Part shown: piece after piece, positions 15,901 through 25,054 of the stretch
Layout: the number at the start of each line of letters is the position of its first letter
How positions within the stretch are numbered: the stretch's first letter is position 1
Program-made: the position numbers and the translations under genes
The notes under the pieces: model-generated
What the model was told of the DNA's origin: nothing
Database searches by the model: none
Seen by the model: only the letters and a program-made list of their open reading frames with translations
DNA from: DATFQE01 sp963739085
GTDB lineage: Bacteria > Actinomycetota > Thermoleophilia > Gaiellales > Gaiellaceae
DNA: 64,000 nucleotides
Direction of reading: 5' to 3'
Assembly (NCBI GenBank): GCA_963739085.1
Contig: CAVTZA010000012.1
Coordinates: 310,001 to 374,000 of the forward strand

Positions 15901-16776
15901 TTACTGCGCGAGCCAGCGGGCGATCCGGTCGCCCAGCTCCTCGCCCGCGTCCTCGGCGACGAAGTGGCCCGCGCCGGCGAGCGGCTCGGCGAGCTCCGCG
16001 CCCGGGATCAACTCGGCGAAGCGCTCCCCCACCCGCGGCGAGAAGATCGGGTCGGAGTCGCTGAAGACGACGAGCGCCGGCCTCGTCCACCCGCGGAGCG
16101 TCTCGCGCACGCGGAGCATCACGGCCGCCGACGGGTGCTCCGGCTCGGTCGGGACGAGCTCGGGGAACATCACGACGCCCGTCTTCGCCTCGGGCACGGG
16201 ATACGGCGCGTCGTACGCCGCTACGACCGCGTCGGGCAGCTCCTTGACGCAGGTGATCTGCACGAGCTGGCCCGCGCGGAGCTCGGTCCCCACGCGCCGG
16301 ACGAACTCGCGGAAGCGCAGCCACGCCTCCCCTGGCGGCCGCCCGGCGTACAAGCCGGTGTTGGTGATCACGATCCGCGCGACTCGGTCCGGCCGCTCGG
16401 CTGCGAGCCGCAGGCCGATCGGCCCGCCCCAGTCGTGCACGACGACGGTGAGGTCGCGGAGGTCGAGCTCGTCGACGAAGCGCTCGATCGACCCGAAGTG
16501 GGCGTCGTAGGAGTACCAGTCGCGCTCGACCGGCTTGTCCGACCTGCCGAAGCCGAAGTAGTCGGGAGCGAGCACCCGCGCGACGCGCGCAACAGACGGG
16601 ATCGCCTTGCGGTACAGGAACGACCACGTCGGCTCGCCGTGCAGGAGCAGCACCGGGTCGCCCGACCCTTCGTCGAGGTAGTGCATGCGCAGCCCGTCCT
16701 GCTCCAAGTAGTTGGGCCGGAACGGATAGCCGGGGAGGTCGGCGAACGCCTCGTCCGGCGTGCGGTAGACGGTCAG
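15901..16776 (-). CDS. Haloalkane dehalogenase-like alpha/beta hydrolase, CTG start
   Basis: This 291-aa protein begins TVYRTPDEAFADLPGYPF, the N-terminus typical of class I haloalkane dehalogenases. It contains HGEPTWSFLYRK (about 46-57) and nucleophile motif VVHDWGG with Asp115 and Trp116, a halide-binding pair in the family. The catalytic His is in GAGHFVAED. The family start is matched only by CTG 16776, which overlaps the upstream TGA as CTGA; no ATG, GTG or TTG fits. It likely hydrolyses a carbon-halogen bond, though some relatives are epoxide hydrolases. It is the last gene of the minus-strand run. Confidence 0.8.
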   Translation of the reverse strand: MTVYRTPDEAFADLPGYPFRPNYLEQDGLRMHYLDEGSGDPVLLLHGEPTWSFLYRKAIPSVARVARVLAPDYFGFGRSDKPVERDWYSYDAHFGSIERFVDELDLRDLTVVVHDWGGPIGLRLAAERPDRVARIVITNTGLYAGRPPGEAWLRFREFVRRVGTELRAGQLVQITCVKELPDAVVAAYDAPYPVPEAKTGVVMFPELVPTEPEHPSAAVMLRVRETLRGWTRPALVVFSDSDPIFSPRVGERFAELIPGAELAEPLAGAGHFVAEDAGEELGDRIARWLAQ

Positions 16777-17801
16777 TTGCGGATCCTCACGTCGGTGTCG
16801 TCGCGCGCCTCGTTGCCGACCGCGTCCCAGACGCGGACGCGGACGCGGTAGCCGCCGTTCGGGAGCCGGGTCGTGTCCCAGTAGGGGCGCGGGAAGAGCC
16901 GGAACCAGTAGATCCCGTCGCAGCGGACGGTGGCGTGCAGGCTCATGCAGCCGTTGGCCGGCAGGTTCTGCTCGGTCCCGGGCGCAAAGTGCTGCCCGGC
17001 CGGCAGCTCGAGCATGCGCTCGGACCGGAACACCTCCCGGTCGACGACGGCCTTGCCGGACGCGTGGCTGAAGACGGTCACGGCCACGCGGAACGGATGG
17101 TGCGGCGCGGCCAGCCAGGGGAGCCGGCTGAACCAGCCGATGAACGACTGCGGGTCGTGCGTCTGCACGCGGACGTCCACCTTCCCGGACAGCCGCGTCG
17201 GGTCGAGCTTGCGGCCCGCCTGCGGGAGCAGGGCCACCGTCGTCCCTGGCCGCCGCTTCCAGGTCGGCGTCGCGGGCACGTGGAAGGTCACGGCGCGGAT
17301 CGCCGGCCTGTCGGTGTCGGCGTACGGCGCCACCTTGCCACCCGGGCGCAGCGGGTTGACGATCACGCGGCTGCCGTCGGGACGGAAGACGAACTCGCCC
17401 AGGTGGACGTGCCAGCTCCCGTCGGTCGTCCAGCCGATCACGTCCCCCGGCTCGACGTTGTCTCCCACCCGCACCAGGGCGTCGACGTGCTCGTAGCGGA
17501 AGTGCCCTGCGTCGACGAGGCCGCGCGTCCCCTTCGGAGTCGCCGCGGTCACGCGGCCGCTCTCGATCGCGTGGACTCGGTGCGTCCGGCCGTGCGGAGC
17601 GCCGGGCTCGGGCTTGTCGTCGGGCACCGCAATGTCGGTCCCGTCGTGGTAGATCGCGCCTTTCCGGGGGTCGGGCCGCGGATCCAGGAAGGCCCCGCGG
17701 ATCGGGTGCTGGCCGTGCAGCGGCAGTACCGGCCAACCGCGCCAGGCGTCGTTGTAGGTCTGCGGCAGGTCGAGCTGTCCCGGGACGGCGCGCGCGGGCA
17801 C
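16773..17801 (-). CDS. LytM/M23-fold protein with C-terminal beta domain
   Basis: This 342-aa protein has the zinc-site motifs of M23 peptidases: an HxxxD (YHDGTD, about 70-75) and an HxH (SWHVHLGE, about 132-139). The spacing suits the LytM barrel. The C-terminal 150 residues look like Ig-type beta domains (DGIYWFRLFPRPYW, YRVRVRVWDAVGN). Relatives hydrolyse peptidoglycan cross-links outside the cell, but no signal peptide is visible from GTG 17801, which is odd. An upstream frame extends past this start without good start codons, so a longer N-terminus cannot be excluded. Confidence 0.7.
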   Translation of the reverse strand: MPARAVPGQLDLPQTYNDAWRGWPVLPLHGQHPIRGAFLDPRPDPRKGAIYHDGTDIAVPDDKPEPGAPHGRTHRVHAIESGRVTAATPKGTRGLVDAGHFRYEHVDALVRVGDNVEPGDVIGWTTDGSWHVHLGEFVFRPDGSRVIVNPLRPGGKVAPYADTDRPAIRAVTFHVPATPTWKRRPGTTVALLPQAGRKLDPTRLSGKVDVRVQTHDPQSFIGWFSRLPWLAAPHHPFRVAVTVFSHASGKAVVDREVFRSERMLELPAGQHFAPGTEQNLPANGCMSLHATVRCDGIYWFRLFPRPYWDTTRLPNGGYRVRVRVWDAVGNEARDDTDVRIRN

Positions 17802-17808
17802 GCCCGGA

Positions 17809-18549
17809 CTATCGCACTCGCTCGAGGAACGCGCGAACTGCCGCCGCGAAGGTCTCCGGCTCCTCGAGCGGAAGGTTGTGACCTCGCCCGGGCAGCTCGA
17901 CGTACTCGGCGTTCGGCAGCCGCTCGGCCAGCCGCCGCCCGTTCTCGACCGGGACGATCCAGTCCTCGGAGCCGTGGAGGACGAGGGCCGGCGCCTCGAT
18001 TTGCTCCACCTCGCAGCCGGCGGCATAGAACGCGTAGCAGGCCTCCGCGTGCGCCTCGATCGTCGCGTACGGCGAGGGCCGCTCCAACCGTGCGGCGACG
18101 ATCTGCTCGAAGCGCTCTGGGTTCGCCTCGGCCCACCCGTCCGAGAACGTGTACGGCATCGTGCGGCGCGCGAACTCGTCGTAGGGCAGCCGCAGGCCCG
18201 CAGTGAACGCGGCCGCCACGTGCGCCGGCCGCCGCACGCGATCGGGCCCGCCCGCGCCCGTGCCGGCGAGCACGAGCGAGCGAACGAAATCCGGCCGCTC
18301 CCGCGCGAGCGTCAAGGCGACGTAGCCGCCCATCGACAAGCCGACCACGTGGGCGGGGCCCTCGGTCTGCGCCAGCGCGTCCTCGGCCAGCTCGGCGATC
18401 GAGCGTCGGGCGGGCCGGTAGTTCAGGAGCCCGGTGCCGAGGTTGTCGTACGTCACGACGTCGTAATCGGACGCCAGCAGCGGGACGACGTCGCGCCAGG
18501 CCCAGCTGCCCTGGCCGAGCCCCGCGATGAGGAGCAGCGGCGCGCTCAG
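17809..18549 (-). CDS. Alpha/beta hydrolase, N-terminus merged with a repeat element
   Basis: From CTG 18549 this is 246 aa with LLLIAGLGQGSWAWRD, nucleophile elbow VGLSMGGYV, acid in HGSEDWIVP and catalytic His in GRGHNLP. The first beta-strands usual in the family (about 20 residues) are missing. Element A ends 3 bp upstream, and the reading frame stays open right through it to TTG 18723, which would add 58 element-encoded residues. Either a non-standard start or an element-derived N-terminus must be used. It follows a thiolase gene on the same strand. Confidence 0.7.
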   Translation of the reverse strand: MSAPLLLIAGLGQGSWAWRDVVPLLASDYDVVTYDNLGTGLLNYRPARRSIAELAEDALAQTEGPAHVVGLSMGGYVALTLARERPDFVRSLVLAGTGAGGPDRVRRPAHVAAAFTAGLRLPYDEFARRTMPYTFSDGWAEANPERFEQIVAARLERPSPYATIEAHAEACYAFYAAGCEVEQIEAPALVLHGSEDWIVPVENGRRLAERLPNAEYVELPGRGHNLPLEEPETFAAAVRAFLERVR

Positions 18550-18552
18550 CGC

Positions 18553-18718
18553 TGAGTTCGTTTCGAGACGAGGCTTCGTTGCCGGGGTGCGATGGGCGGT
18601 GCGAGGCAAGGACGCAGGGAGCGTTCGTATGCGAAGCGATACGGGCGCGACTGAGGACGCCGCCTCGCGCCGTCCAGCGCGGCCCGGCGACACAACGCCT
18701 CGTTTCGAAGCGAGCTCA
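18553..18718 (+). repeat. Structured element, copy A
   Basis: A 166-bp near-palindrome that fills the gap between the thiolase stop and the hydrolase. Outer arms 18553-18574 and 18697-18718 pair over 22 bp; their three deviations are all G-T/G-U wobbles on the plus strand. The inner core shares GCGAGGCAAGGACGCAGGG and GAGGACGCCGCCTCGCGCC with the other copies. A small apical hairpin CGTAT...ATACG tops it. The thiolase stop codon lies in the last three bases of the arm. Plus-strand polarity is opposite to both flanking genes. Confidence 0.85.
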
Positions 18719-19864
18719 ATCAAGTCGTTCGACGAGCATGGCCATCCCCTGGCCGCCGCCCACGCACATCGTCTCGAGCCCGATCGTGCCGTCGACGGTC
18801 TCGAGGTCGTTGAGCAGCGTGCACATGATGCGCGCGCCGGTCATCCCGTACGGGTGGCCGAGTGCGATCGCACCGCCGTGCGGGTTGAGCTTCTCGCCGA
18901 ACGGGTCGACGCCGAGCTCGCGGCAGACCGGCAGCACCTGGGCGGCGAACGCCTCGTTGAGCTCCATGACGTCCACGTCGTCGATCGTCATGCCGGCGCG
19001 GTCGAGCACCTTCCGAACGGCCTCGATCGGGCCGACTCCCATGATCTCCGGCTCGACCCCCGAGACCGACGAGGCGATGATCCGCGCCCGCGGCTCGATC
19101 CCGAGCTCCTTCGCGCGCGCCGTGGACATGACGACGACGGCCGCCGCACCGTCGTTGAGCGGGCACGAGTTCCCGGCCGTCACCTTGCCGCCCGGCTTGA
19201 AGGCGGGTTCCAGGCCCTCGAGCGCCTCGAGCGTCGAGCCGCGGCGCGGCCCGTCGTCGGCGCCGACGCCGTCCCACGGTGTGATCTCGCGCTCGAAGAA
19301 GCCGGAGTCCTGCGCCGCCACCGCGCGCTCCTGCGAGCGCTGCGCGTAGCGGTCCATGTCCTCGCGGGAGACATCCCAACGCTCGGCGACGTTCTCGGCG
19401 GTCAGGCCCATCGGGATGTAGACGTTCGCGATCGGCGCGTCGTCGCCGAACAGCTTCGGGTGCAGCTCCTCCGTGTCCCTGGGGTAGCCGTCGACCTGGG
19501 TGATCGACTCGACTCCGCCGGCGACGAAGGCATCGCCCTCCCCCGCCTTGACGGCGTGGAAGGCCATCCGGATCGTCTGCAGCGACGAGGCGCAGAAGCG
19601 GTTGACGGTCGTCCCGGGCACGGTCTCGGGCAGCCCCGCCAGCAGCGCGACGCGCCGCGCGAGGTTCATGCCCTGTCGCTGCTCGGGAAAGCCGCAGCCG
19701 ATCATCACGTCGACGATCTCGCCGCGGTCGAGCTCGGGCACCTGCTTCAGGGCGGCGTCGACCGCGAACGCGGCGAGGTCGTCGGGGCGCGCGTCGATCA
19801 AGGAGCCCTTCCGCGCCCGCCCGATCGGCGTGCGCGCTGCGGAGACGATCACTGCTTCAGACAA
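18716..19864 (-). CDS. Acetyl-CoA acetyltransferase / thiolase
   Basis: This 382-aa thiolase has nucleophile Cys in NRFCASSLQTI (about 88), NEAFAAQVLP (about 325), GHPYGMTGAR (about 347) and the second catalytic Cys in CVGGGQG (about 371). It cleaves or forms 3-ketoacyl-CoA in beta-oxidation. TTG 19864 is preceded by AGGAGAG and overlaps the end of the upstream acyl-CoA dehydrogenase by eight bases, indicating a coupled beta-oxidation pair. Confidence 0.9.
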   Translation of the reverse strand: MSEAVIVSAARTPIGRARKGSLIDARPDDLAAFAVDAALKQVPELDRGEIVDVMIGCGFPEQRQGMNLARRVALLAGLPETVPGTTVNRFCASSLQTIRMAFHAVKAGEGDAFVAGGVESITQVDGYPRDTEELHPKLFGDDAPIANVYIPMGLTAENVAERWDVSREDMDRYAQRSQERAVAAQDSGFFEREITPWDGVGADDGPRRGSTLEALEGLEPAFKPGGKVTAGNSCPLNDGAAAVVVMSTARAKELGIEPRARIIASSVSGVEPEIMGVGPIEAVRKVLDRAGMTIDDVDVMELNEAFAAQVLPVCRELGVDPFGEKLNPHGGAIALGHPYGMTGARIMCTLLNDLETVDGTIGLETMCVGGGQGMAMLVERLD

Positions 19865-21008
19865 AGGCGGACTCTCCTGTGAGGTGGCGGCCGATGATGA
19901 GCTTCTGCACCTGGCTGGTGCCCTCGTAGAGCGTAGTGACACGGGCGTCCCTGAGGTACTTCCCGACCGGGTACTCGTCGACGTAGCCGTAGCCGCCGTG
20001 CACCTGGACGGCCGCGTTGGCCGCGCGCACGGACGCCTCGCTCGCGTAGTACTTGGCCACGGAGGACTCGAGCGTGTGCCGCTCGCCGCGGTCGGCGAGC
20101 GCGGCTGCGCGCCACGTGAGCAGCCGGGCCGCCTCGGCCTCGACCGCGATCTCGGCGAGCAACTCCTGCACGAGCTGGAAGCCGGCGATCGGCTTGCCGA
20201 ACTGCGTGCGCTCCCGCGCGTACTCGACCGAGGCGTCGAGGCACCCCTGGGCGATGCCGACGCAACCCGCGGCCAGCGAGATGCGCCCGTTGTCGAGTGC
20301 CGACATCGCCACCTTGAAGCCCTCGCCCTCGCCGCCGAGCCGGGCGGAGTCGGGCACGCGAACGCGCTCGAGGAACAGCTCACCGGTGTCCTGCGCCCTG
20401 AGCCCGAGCTTGCCCTTGATCGGCCGGGCCTCGAAGCCCTCAGCGTCCGTGGGGACGAGGAAACACGTGATCCCACGCGCGCCCTCGCCGCCGGTGCGCG
20501 CGAAGACGAGCGCGAGCTTCGCCCACGTGCCGAGCGTGATGAAGATCTTCGAGCCGGTGAGCAGCCAGTCGTCCCCGTCGCGCTCGGCCCGCGTGGTCAG
20601 CGAAGCGGGGTCCGAGCCCGACCCCGGCTCCGTGAGCGCGTAGCAGCCGAGCGCCTCTCCGGACGCCAGCTGTGGCAGCCACTCGTCGCGCTGCTCGTCG
20701 GTCGCCCACTTCGCCACCGTCTTGCCGACGAGGCCGTTCTGCACCGAGACGATCCCGCGTACGGAGGAGTCGGCCCGGCCGAGCTCCTCCATCACGAGGC
20801 AGTACGAGATCGTGTCGAGCCCCATGCCGCCGTGCTCGGCGGGCAGCGAGGCGCCCAGGAAGCCGATCTCGGCGAGTTTCGCGACGATGCCCCGGTCCAT
20901 CGTCTCCGTCCGGTCCCACTCGCGGGCGTGCGGCACGACCTCGCGGTCGAGGAACTCGCGCGCCGTGGAGCGGATCAGCTCCTGCTCGGCGGTGAGAGTG
21001 AAGTCCAC
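19857..21008 (-). CDS. Acyl-CoA dehydrogenase
   Basis: This full-length 383-aa enzyme has ALTEPGSGSDP (about 122-132), LTGSKIFITLG, RTQFGKPIAGFQ and the catalytic region TLYEGTSQVQ with the Glu base present (about 365). It introduces the alpha-beta double bond into acyl-CoA and passes electrons to ETF. GTG 21008 is the first in-frame start after the terminator of the upstream gene. It pairs with the thiolase downstream, giving two beta-oxidation steps. Confidence 0.9.
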   Translation of the reverse strand: MDFTLTAEQELIRSTAREFLDREVVPHAREWDRTETMDRGIVAKLAEIGFLGASLPAEHGGMGLDTISYCLVMEELGRADSSVRGIVSVQNGLVGKTVAKWATDEQRDEWLPQLASGEALGCYALTEPGSGSDPASLTTRAERDGDDWLLTGSKIFITLGTWAKLALVFARTGGEGARGITCFLVPTDAEGFEARPIKGKLGLRAQDTGELFLERVRVPDSARLGGEGEGFKVAMSALDNGRISLAAGCVGIAQGCLDASVEYARERTQFGKPIAGFQLVQELLAEIAVEAEAARLLTWRAAALADRGERHTLESSVAKYYASEASVRAANAAVQVHGGYGYVDEYPVGKYLRDARVTTLYEGTSQVQKLIIGRHLTGESAFV

Positions 21009-21014
21009 GTAGAA

Positions 21015-21048
21015 GAGGAGGGCCCGGCGGAAGCCGGGCCCTCTCCTA
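21015..21048 (-). terminator. Rho-independent-type hairpin after the solute-binding protein gene
   Basis: A strong hairpin with stem GAGAGGGCCCGGC against GCCGGGCCCTCCTC (minus strand) and a TTCC loop, just downstream of the solute-binding protein gene and upstream of the dehydrogenase start. Only a short T-rich tail follows, as is common in high-GC genomes. Confidence 0.7.
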
Positions 21049-21053
21049 CGGAT

Positions 21054-22313
21054 CTAGCGGCCCTTGTAGAGGTTCGAAGCCTCGGTCCAGGAGCCGTCGT
21101 TGTAACGAACGATCTTGATCTGGTCGAGCGGGAAGTTGTCCGACTTGGACGTCTTGGTTACGACGCCCTTGATCATGTACGGGTTGGCCCAGTTCATGGC
21201 CTGCGTCGCCTTCATCAGCGACGCACGCGTCGGGTTCTTGCCCGCTGCGTAGAGCAGCTTCACGACGTCGTAGCCCTTTGCGAACCCGTAGTAGTAGAAC
21301 GTGTCCGCTCGGTTCGCGCCAGACGGCCCGTACTTCATCATCAGCTGGTTGTACTGGCGAACCGCCGAGTCCCTGCGGTACTTCGGATTCGTCGGGTTCT
21401 TCAGGTACCCCGTGCTGATCGAGCCGTTCACGAACGCCGCCCCGGCGCTGCGGACGGCTGCGCTCATGACGCCGTCCGTCGCGGCGACGGAGTTGATGAT
21501 GATCTGGTCGGGCTTCCAGTTCAGCGCCTTCGCCGTCCCGATCGCCCTTACCGTGGGCGTCGGCGTCGTCAGCAGCACCCACGTGTCGGCGCCGGACAGC
21601 TTCTGGCGGGAGATCTGCGAGCCGTAGGTCGCGTCGGTGACCTCGTAGCTCTGCTCCGAGACGATCAGGTTCCGCTTGGAGCCGAGGCCCTGCTTGAATC
21701 CGTTCAGGTAGTCCTTGCCGTAGTCGTCGTTCTGGTAGAAGACCGCGATCTTCGCGTTCGGGGCGTTCTGGGTGACCCAGCGGCCGTAGACCTTGCCCTC
21801 GGACACGTAGTCGGGCTGCCAGCCCATGGTGTACGGGAACTCCTTGCGCTGCGTGCCCCAGAAGCTCGCGCCCGTGGACACCATGATCTGCGGGATCTTG
21901 CGAGCGTTGAGCAACGGCCGGATCGCCTGGTTGTGCTCGGTGCCGAGCGATCCGACGTCGGCGAAGATCTTGTCCTGCAGGACGAGCTTGTTCGTCAGCT
22001 GGACCGTCTGCGCCGGGTTGTACTGGTCGTCGTAGTACTTCCAGACGATCTGCCGCCCGTAGACGCCGCGCTTCCCGTCGACCTTGCTCTTCCGGGAGTT
22101 GATGTAGCTGAAGTACGCGGCCATGCCACGCGGGATCGGCGCGTACAGCGACGCCGGGCCGCTGAGCGGGAACGTGCCGCCGATCGTGATCGTCCTGCTG
22201 CTGACCCCCGGGGTAGCGCTCGGGGCGGTCGCGCGCTCCGGGGCCGCGGCCGCCGACGAGAGCCCTGCGAGCGTTGCCAGCAGCGCGCCCGCCAGAAGTA
22301 GCGCTTTCCTCAT
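21054..22313 (-). CDS. livK: LIV-type ABC transporter substrate-binding protein
   Basis: This 419-aa protein has a Sec signal peptide (MRKALLLAGALLATLAG... to about residue 24), then ITIGGTFPLSGPASLYAPIPRGMAAYF, the start of the type I periplasmic-binding fold of the leucine/amide/urea family, and a full two-lobe length. It captures amino acids, amides or aromatic acids outside the membrane for the permeases encoded by livH and livM. ATG 22313 has a GGAGGAAAGG ribosome-binding site. A degenerate copy of the TetR-type palindrome lies about 85 bp upstream. The gene symbol reflects family, not proven substrate. Confidence 0.85.
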   Translation of the reverse strand: MRKALLLAGALLATLAGLSSAAAAPERATAPSATPGVSSRTITIGGTFPLSGPASLYAPIPRGMAAYFSYINSRKSKVDGKRGVYGRQIVWKYYDDQYNPAQTVQLTNKLVLQDKIFADVGSLGTEHNQAIRPLLNARKIPQIMVSTGASFWGTQRKEFPYTMGWQPDYVSEGKVYGRWVTQNAPNAKIAVFYQNDDYGKDYLNGFKQGLGSKRNLIVSEQSYEVTDATYGSQISRQKLSGADTWVLLTTPTPTVRAIGTAKALNWKPDQIIINSVAATDGVMSAAVRSAGAAFVNGSISTGYLKNPTNPKYRRDSAVRQYNQLMMKYGPSGANRADTFYYYGFAKGYDVVKLLYAAGKNPTRASLMKATQAMNWANPYMIKGVVTKTSKSDNFPLDQIKIVRYNDGSWTEASNLYKGR

Positions 22314-22394
22314 CCTTTCCTCCTTATCGAGGACGCCGGCACCGCCGACCACCCTCCGTTAGACGCCGCACGCGGGAACTCCACCTCGACGTGT

Positions 22395-22420
22395 AGTACA
22401 CAGTGTTACGGCCGGTAACG
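22395..22420. promoter_or_regulatory. Degenerate palindrome upstream of livK
   Basis: GTACACAGTGTTAC (22397-22410) equals the palindrome seen at 8380, 8761 and 34168 with one A missing in the left arm, and is followed by a further GGTAAC half-site. It lies between the TetR gene and livK, where an operator would be expected. Confidence 0.55.
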
Positions 22421-22430
22421 TCAAGCCGGA

Positions 22431-23054
22431 TCAGCGAACTGTAGACGCTCCTCTCAGAGCGGCGAAGCCGTCCCAGAGGACGGTCGTCAGATAGTCGACG
22501 AGCCGTGCGCGCGGCATGGAGCGACTTTCGAGCCAGGACGCCCCGGCGGCGCGGATCAGGCCCGAGACGCACTGGGCCCACGGCTCCGCGAAACCGGGGT
22601 CGAGACCCGCGCGGTCGAGCTTCGTCGCGGACGTGAACGCGCACTCGCCGATGTACTCACGCCGGAAGTCGGCCACGAGCACGGCCGTCCGCGGCTGCTC
22701 GGCCGCCGCCAGCAGGAACCGGTAGCGATCGGGCTCCCGCTCGACGAACGAGAGGTACGCGTCGATCGTCGCCGCGAGCCGCGAGCGAGGGTCGTCGGCC
22801 TCGATCGCCGGCCGCAGCGCCCGCTTGAGCTCGCCGATGTAGCGATCCGTGAGCGCCTCGTGGAGGCCGTCCTTGTCGCCGAAGTGGCGGTAGAGGACCG
22901 GCTTCGTGATACCCGCCTCGGCCGCGATCTCGTCCATCGAGAACCCGTTGCCGGACTGGTGGATCACCCGGTCGGCCGCGTCGAGCAGCTCCTCGCGCCG
23001 CTGCTCGCGCCTGCGTCGACGGGCGGTGTCGCGGATCGCGATCGCCGTCGCCAT
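22431..23054 (-). CDS. TetR/AcrR-family transcriptional regulator
   Basis: This 207-aa regulator has a basic N-terminal arm, a helix-turn-helix (about 22-65: LLDAADRVIHQSGNGFSMD then IAAEAGITKPVLYRHFGDK) and a helical ligand-binding domain. It is embedded between the LIV permease genes and livK, and the palindrome near 22397 suggests it controls the importer. It is a candidate to bind the same palindrome upstream of the anthranilate-CoA ligase gene. Ligand unknown; a CoA thioester would fit the setting. Confidence 0.9.
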   Translation of the reverse strand: MATAIAIRDTARRRRREQRREELLDAADRVIHQSGNGFSMDEIAAEAGITKPVLYRHFGDKDGLHEALTDRYIGELKRALRPAIEADDPRSRLAATIDAYLSFVEREPDRYRFLLAAAEQPRTAVLVADFRREYIGECAFTSATKLDRAGLDPGFAEPWAQCVSGLIRAAGASWLESRSMPRARLVDYLTTVLWDGFAALRGASTVR

Positions 23055-23084
23055 GCTGCGGACGTTAACGCCTGTTCGCGCGGG

Positions 23085-24171
23085 TTACGAGTCCGAGGGG
23101 CTCGGCGCCGGCCGCGCACGCGCCTGTCCGGCACGGCTCGCGCGCTTCGTGATCGCCAGCCCCAGACGCCGGAAGAGGCCGGCGAACCCGCCCGGCAGGA
23201 CGAAGACGATCGCGATCAGCAGCGCGCCGAAGACGACGGCGGGCGCCTGGGTGGAGAAGTCAGCGGAGATGATGGGCGGATCCTGGGAATACACCGGCAG
23301 GAACTCGAGGATCAGCGCCCCGAAGATGACGCCGCCGAGCGACCCGAGCCCGCCGATGACGGCGCTCGCGAGCAGCAGGATCGAGAGGCTCACCGGGAAC
23401 GTGTCGGGGTTGACGAACGAGACCTCGATCACGAGCAGCGCCCCGGCGACGCCCGCGTAGAAGGACGAGACGCCGAACGCGAGCGTCTTGTACAGCGCGG
23501 GGCTGACGCCCGACGACATCGCCGCGACCTCGCCGTCGCGAAGCGACCTCCACGCGCGCCCGAGCCGGCCGCGCACCATCAGCCACGCCAGCACGAACAT
23601 GATCCCGGCCGTCACCCAGGCCTCGTAGTAGAGCCAGTGCCGCGTGGAGATGTCCCAGCCGAAGGGCGTCTCGGGCAGCGTCAGGCCGATCCCGCCGCCG
23701 CCGCCGGTGACGCTCTCGAAGCGCTTCGCCAGCGTCGGCATCGACACGGCCATAGCGAAGGTCGCGAGGGCGAGCGACACGCCCGCCAGCCGCAGCGCCG
23801 GGATGCCGAACAGGACCCCGATGATGCCGGTGACGACGCCGGCGATCGGGATCGTGAAGACCGGCGTCATCCCGTCGCCGAGCGGCAGCCAGCCCGGCGG
23901 ATCGAGCTGGTAGAGCTCGAGGCCCGGCCGCCCGAGGATGAGCAGCGCGCTGACGTAGGCGCCGATGCCCATGAACGCGCCCTGCGCGAGCGAGATCTGG
24001 CCGTTGTAGCCGGTGAGGATGTTCAGGCCGAGCAGCGCGATGAAGTAGAGGGCGACGAACGTGAACTGCGAGAGGCGGAACTCGCCCATGAACCGCGGGA
24101 GGACGGCGATCACGAACGACCGAGCCGGCCAGGATGACGGCCTTCAGGGCGATCGGCAGCCAGCGAGCCAT
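23085..24171 (-). CDS. livM: LIV-type ABC permease LivM, apparent frameshift near the N-terminus
   Basis: Corrected length is 361 aa with about ten membrane helices and the family signature NGQISLAQGAFMGIGAYVSA (about 55-74), a LivM hallmark. ATG 24171 shares one base with the livH stop. An extra G at about 24117 splits MARWLPIALKAVILAGSV from VIAVLPRFMG, with everything after it intact. As the break lies in the first helix of an otherwise complete operon gene, a sequence error is the likeliest cause. Confidence 0.85.
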
Positions 24172-25053
24172 CAGACCCTCCGCACCACGGCGTGGCCGAA
24201 CAGCCCCTGCGGCCGGATCAGCAGCACCGCGAGCAGCACGAACAGCGCGGTCGGGAGCCGCAGCTCGCTGCCGACGAAGTCGACGTAGGCGCCGAGGAGG
24301 TTGATGATCACGCCGAGGGTCAGGCCGCCGACGATCGCGCCGATCGGGCTGTCGATCCCGCCGAGCACCGCCGCTGCGAACGCGTAGATCAGGACGATCA
24401 GCATCATCGTCGGGTCGAGGAAGAGGACCGGCGCGGCCATCATCCCGGCGATCGCGCCGAGCACCGCGGCGAGGCCCCAGCCGAGCGCGAGCATCCAGCC
24501 CACGCGCACGCCGACGAGCCGGCTTGCGCGCTTGGTCGTTGGCGACGGCCCGCATGACGAGGCCGAGCGTGGTGAAGCGGAAGAACGCCCACAGCGCGGC
24601 GACCGTCAGCAGCGTGACGACGAGGGTGCCGACATCCTGCTTGGAGATCGCCACGTTGCCGATCTCCCACGACTCGTTCGGGAACGGGCTGTCGAACGCC
24701 TTCACCTCGGCGCCCCAGATCCAGCCCGTCAGGCCGTTCAGGGCGATCAGCAGGCCGATCGTCACGATCACGATCGCGATCTCGGGCCGATGCTCGACCG
24801 GGCGGATCAGCGTCCGCTCGATGGCCGCGCCGCCGAGGAACGAGAGGGCGAGCGTCAGCACGAACGCCGGCCAGTAGGACATGCCGTGGTTCATCAGCGA
24901 CCAGGCGATGTAGGTCGAGAAGGTCGCCATCTCGCCCTGGGCGAAGTTGACGACGTCGGTCGCGCGGTAGATCAGCACGAGCGCGAGCGCGAGGCTCGCG
25001 AAGATGGCGCCCGAGGCGAGCCCGCTGACGACCTGTTGGATGAAGCCGGCCAT
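24171..25053 (-). CDS. livH: LIV-type ABC permease LivH, apparent frameshift
   Basis: Corrected length is 293 aa, typical for LivH. It contains TDVVNFAQGEMATFSTYIAW (about 32-51) and the late segment AAVLGGIDSPIGAIVGGLTLG. One extra base at about 24525 splits MRAVANDQA from SRLVGVRVGWML; both parts align continuously with the family. ATG 25053 lies two bases from the end of structured element B. It forms the membrane channel with LivM. Confidence 0.85.
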
Positions 25054-25054
25054 T

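Noticed and set aside
19500..22301. Plus-strand frame of 933 codons
   Set aside because: Antisense to the thiolase, acyl-CoA dehydrogenase and livK genes, all of which are convincing; composition is that of a shadow frame.
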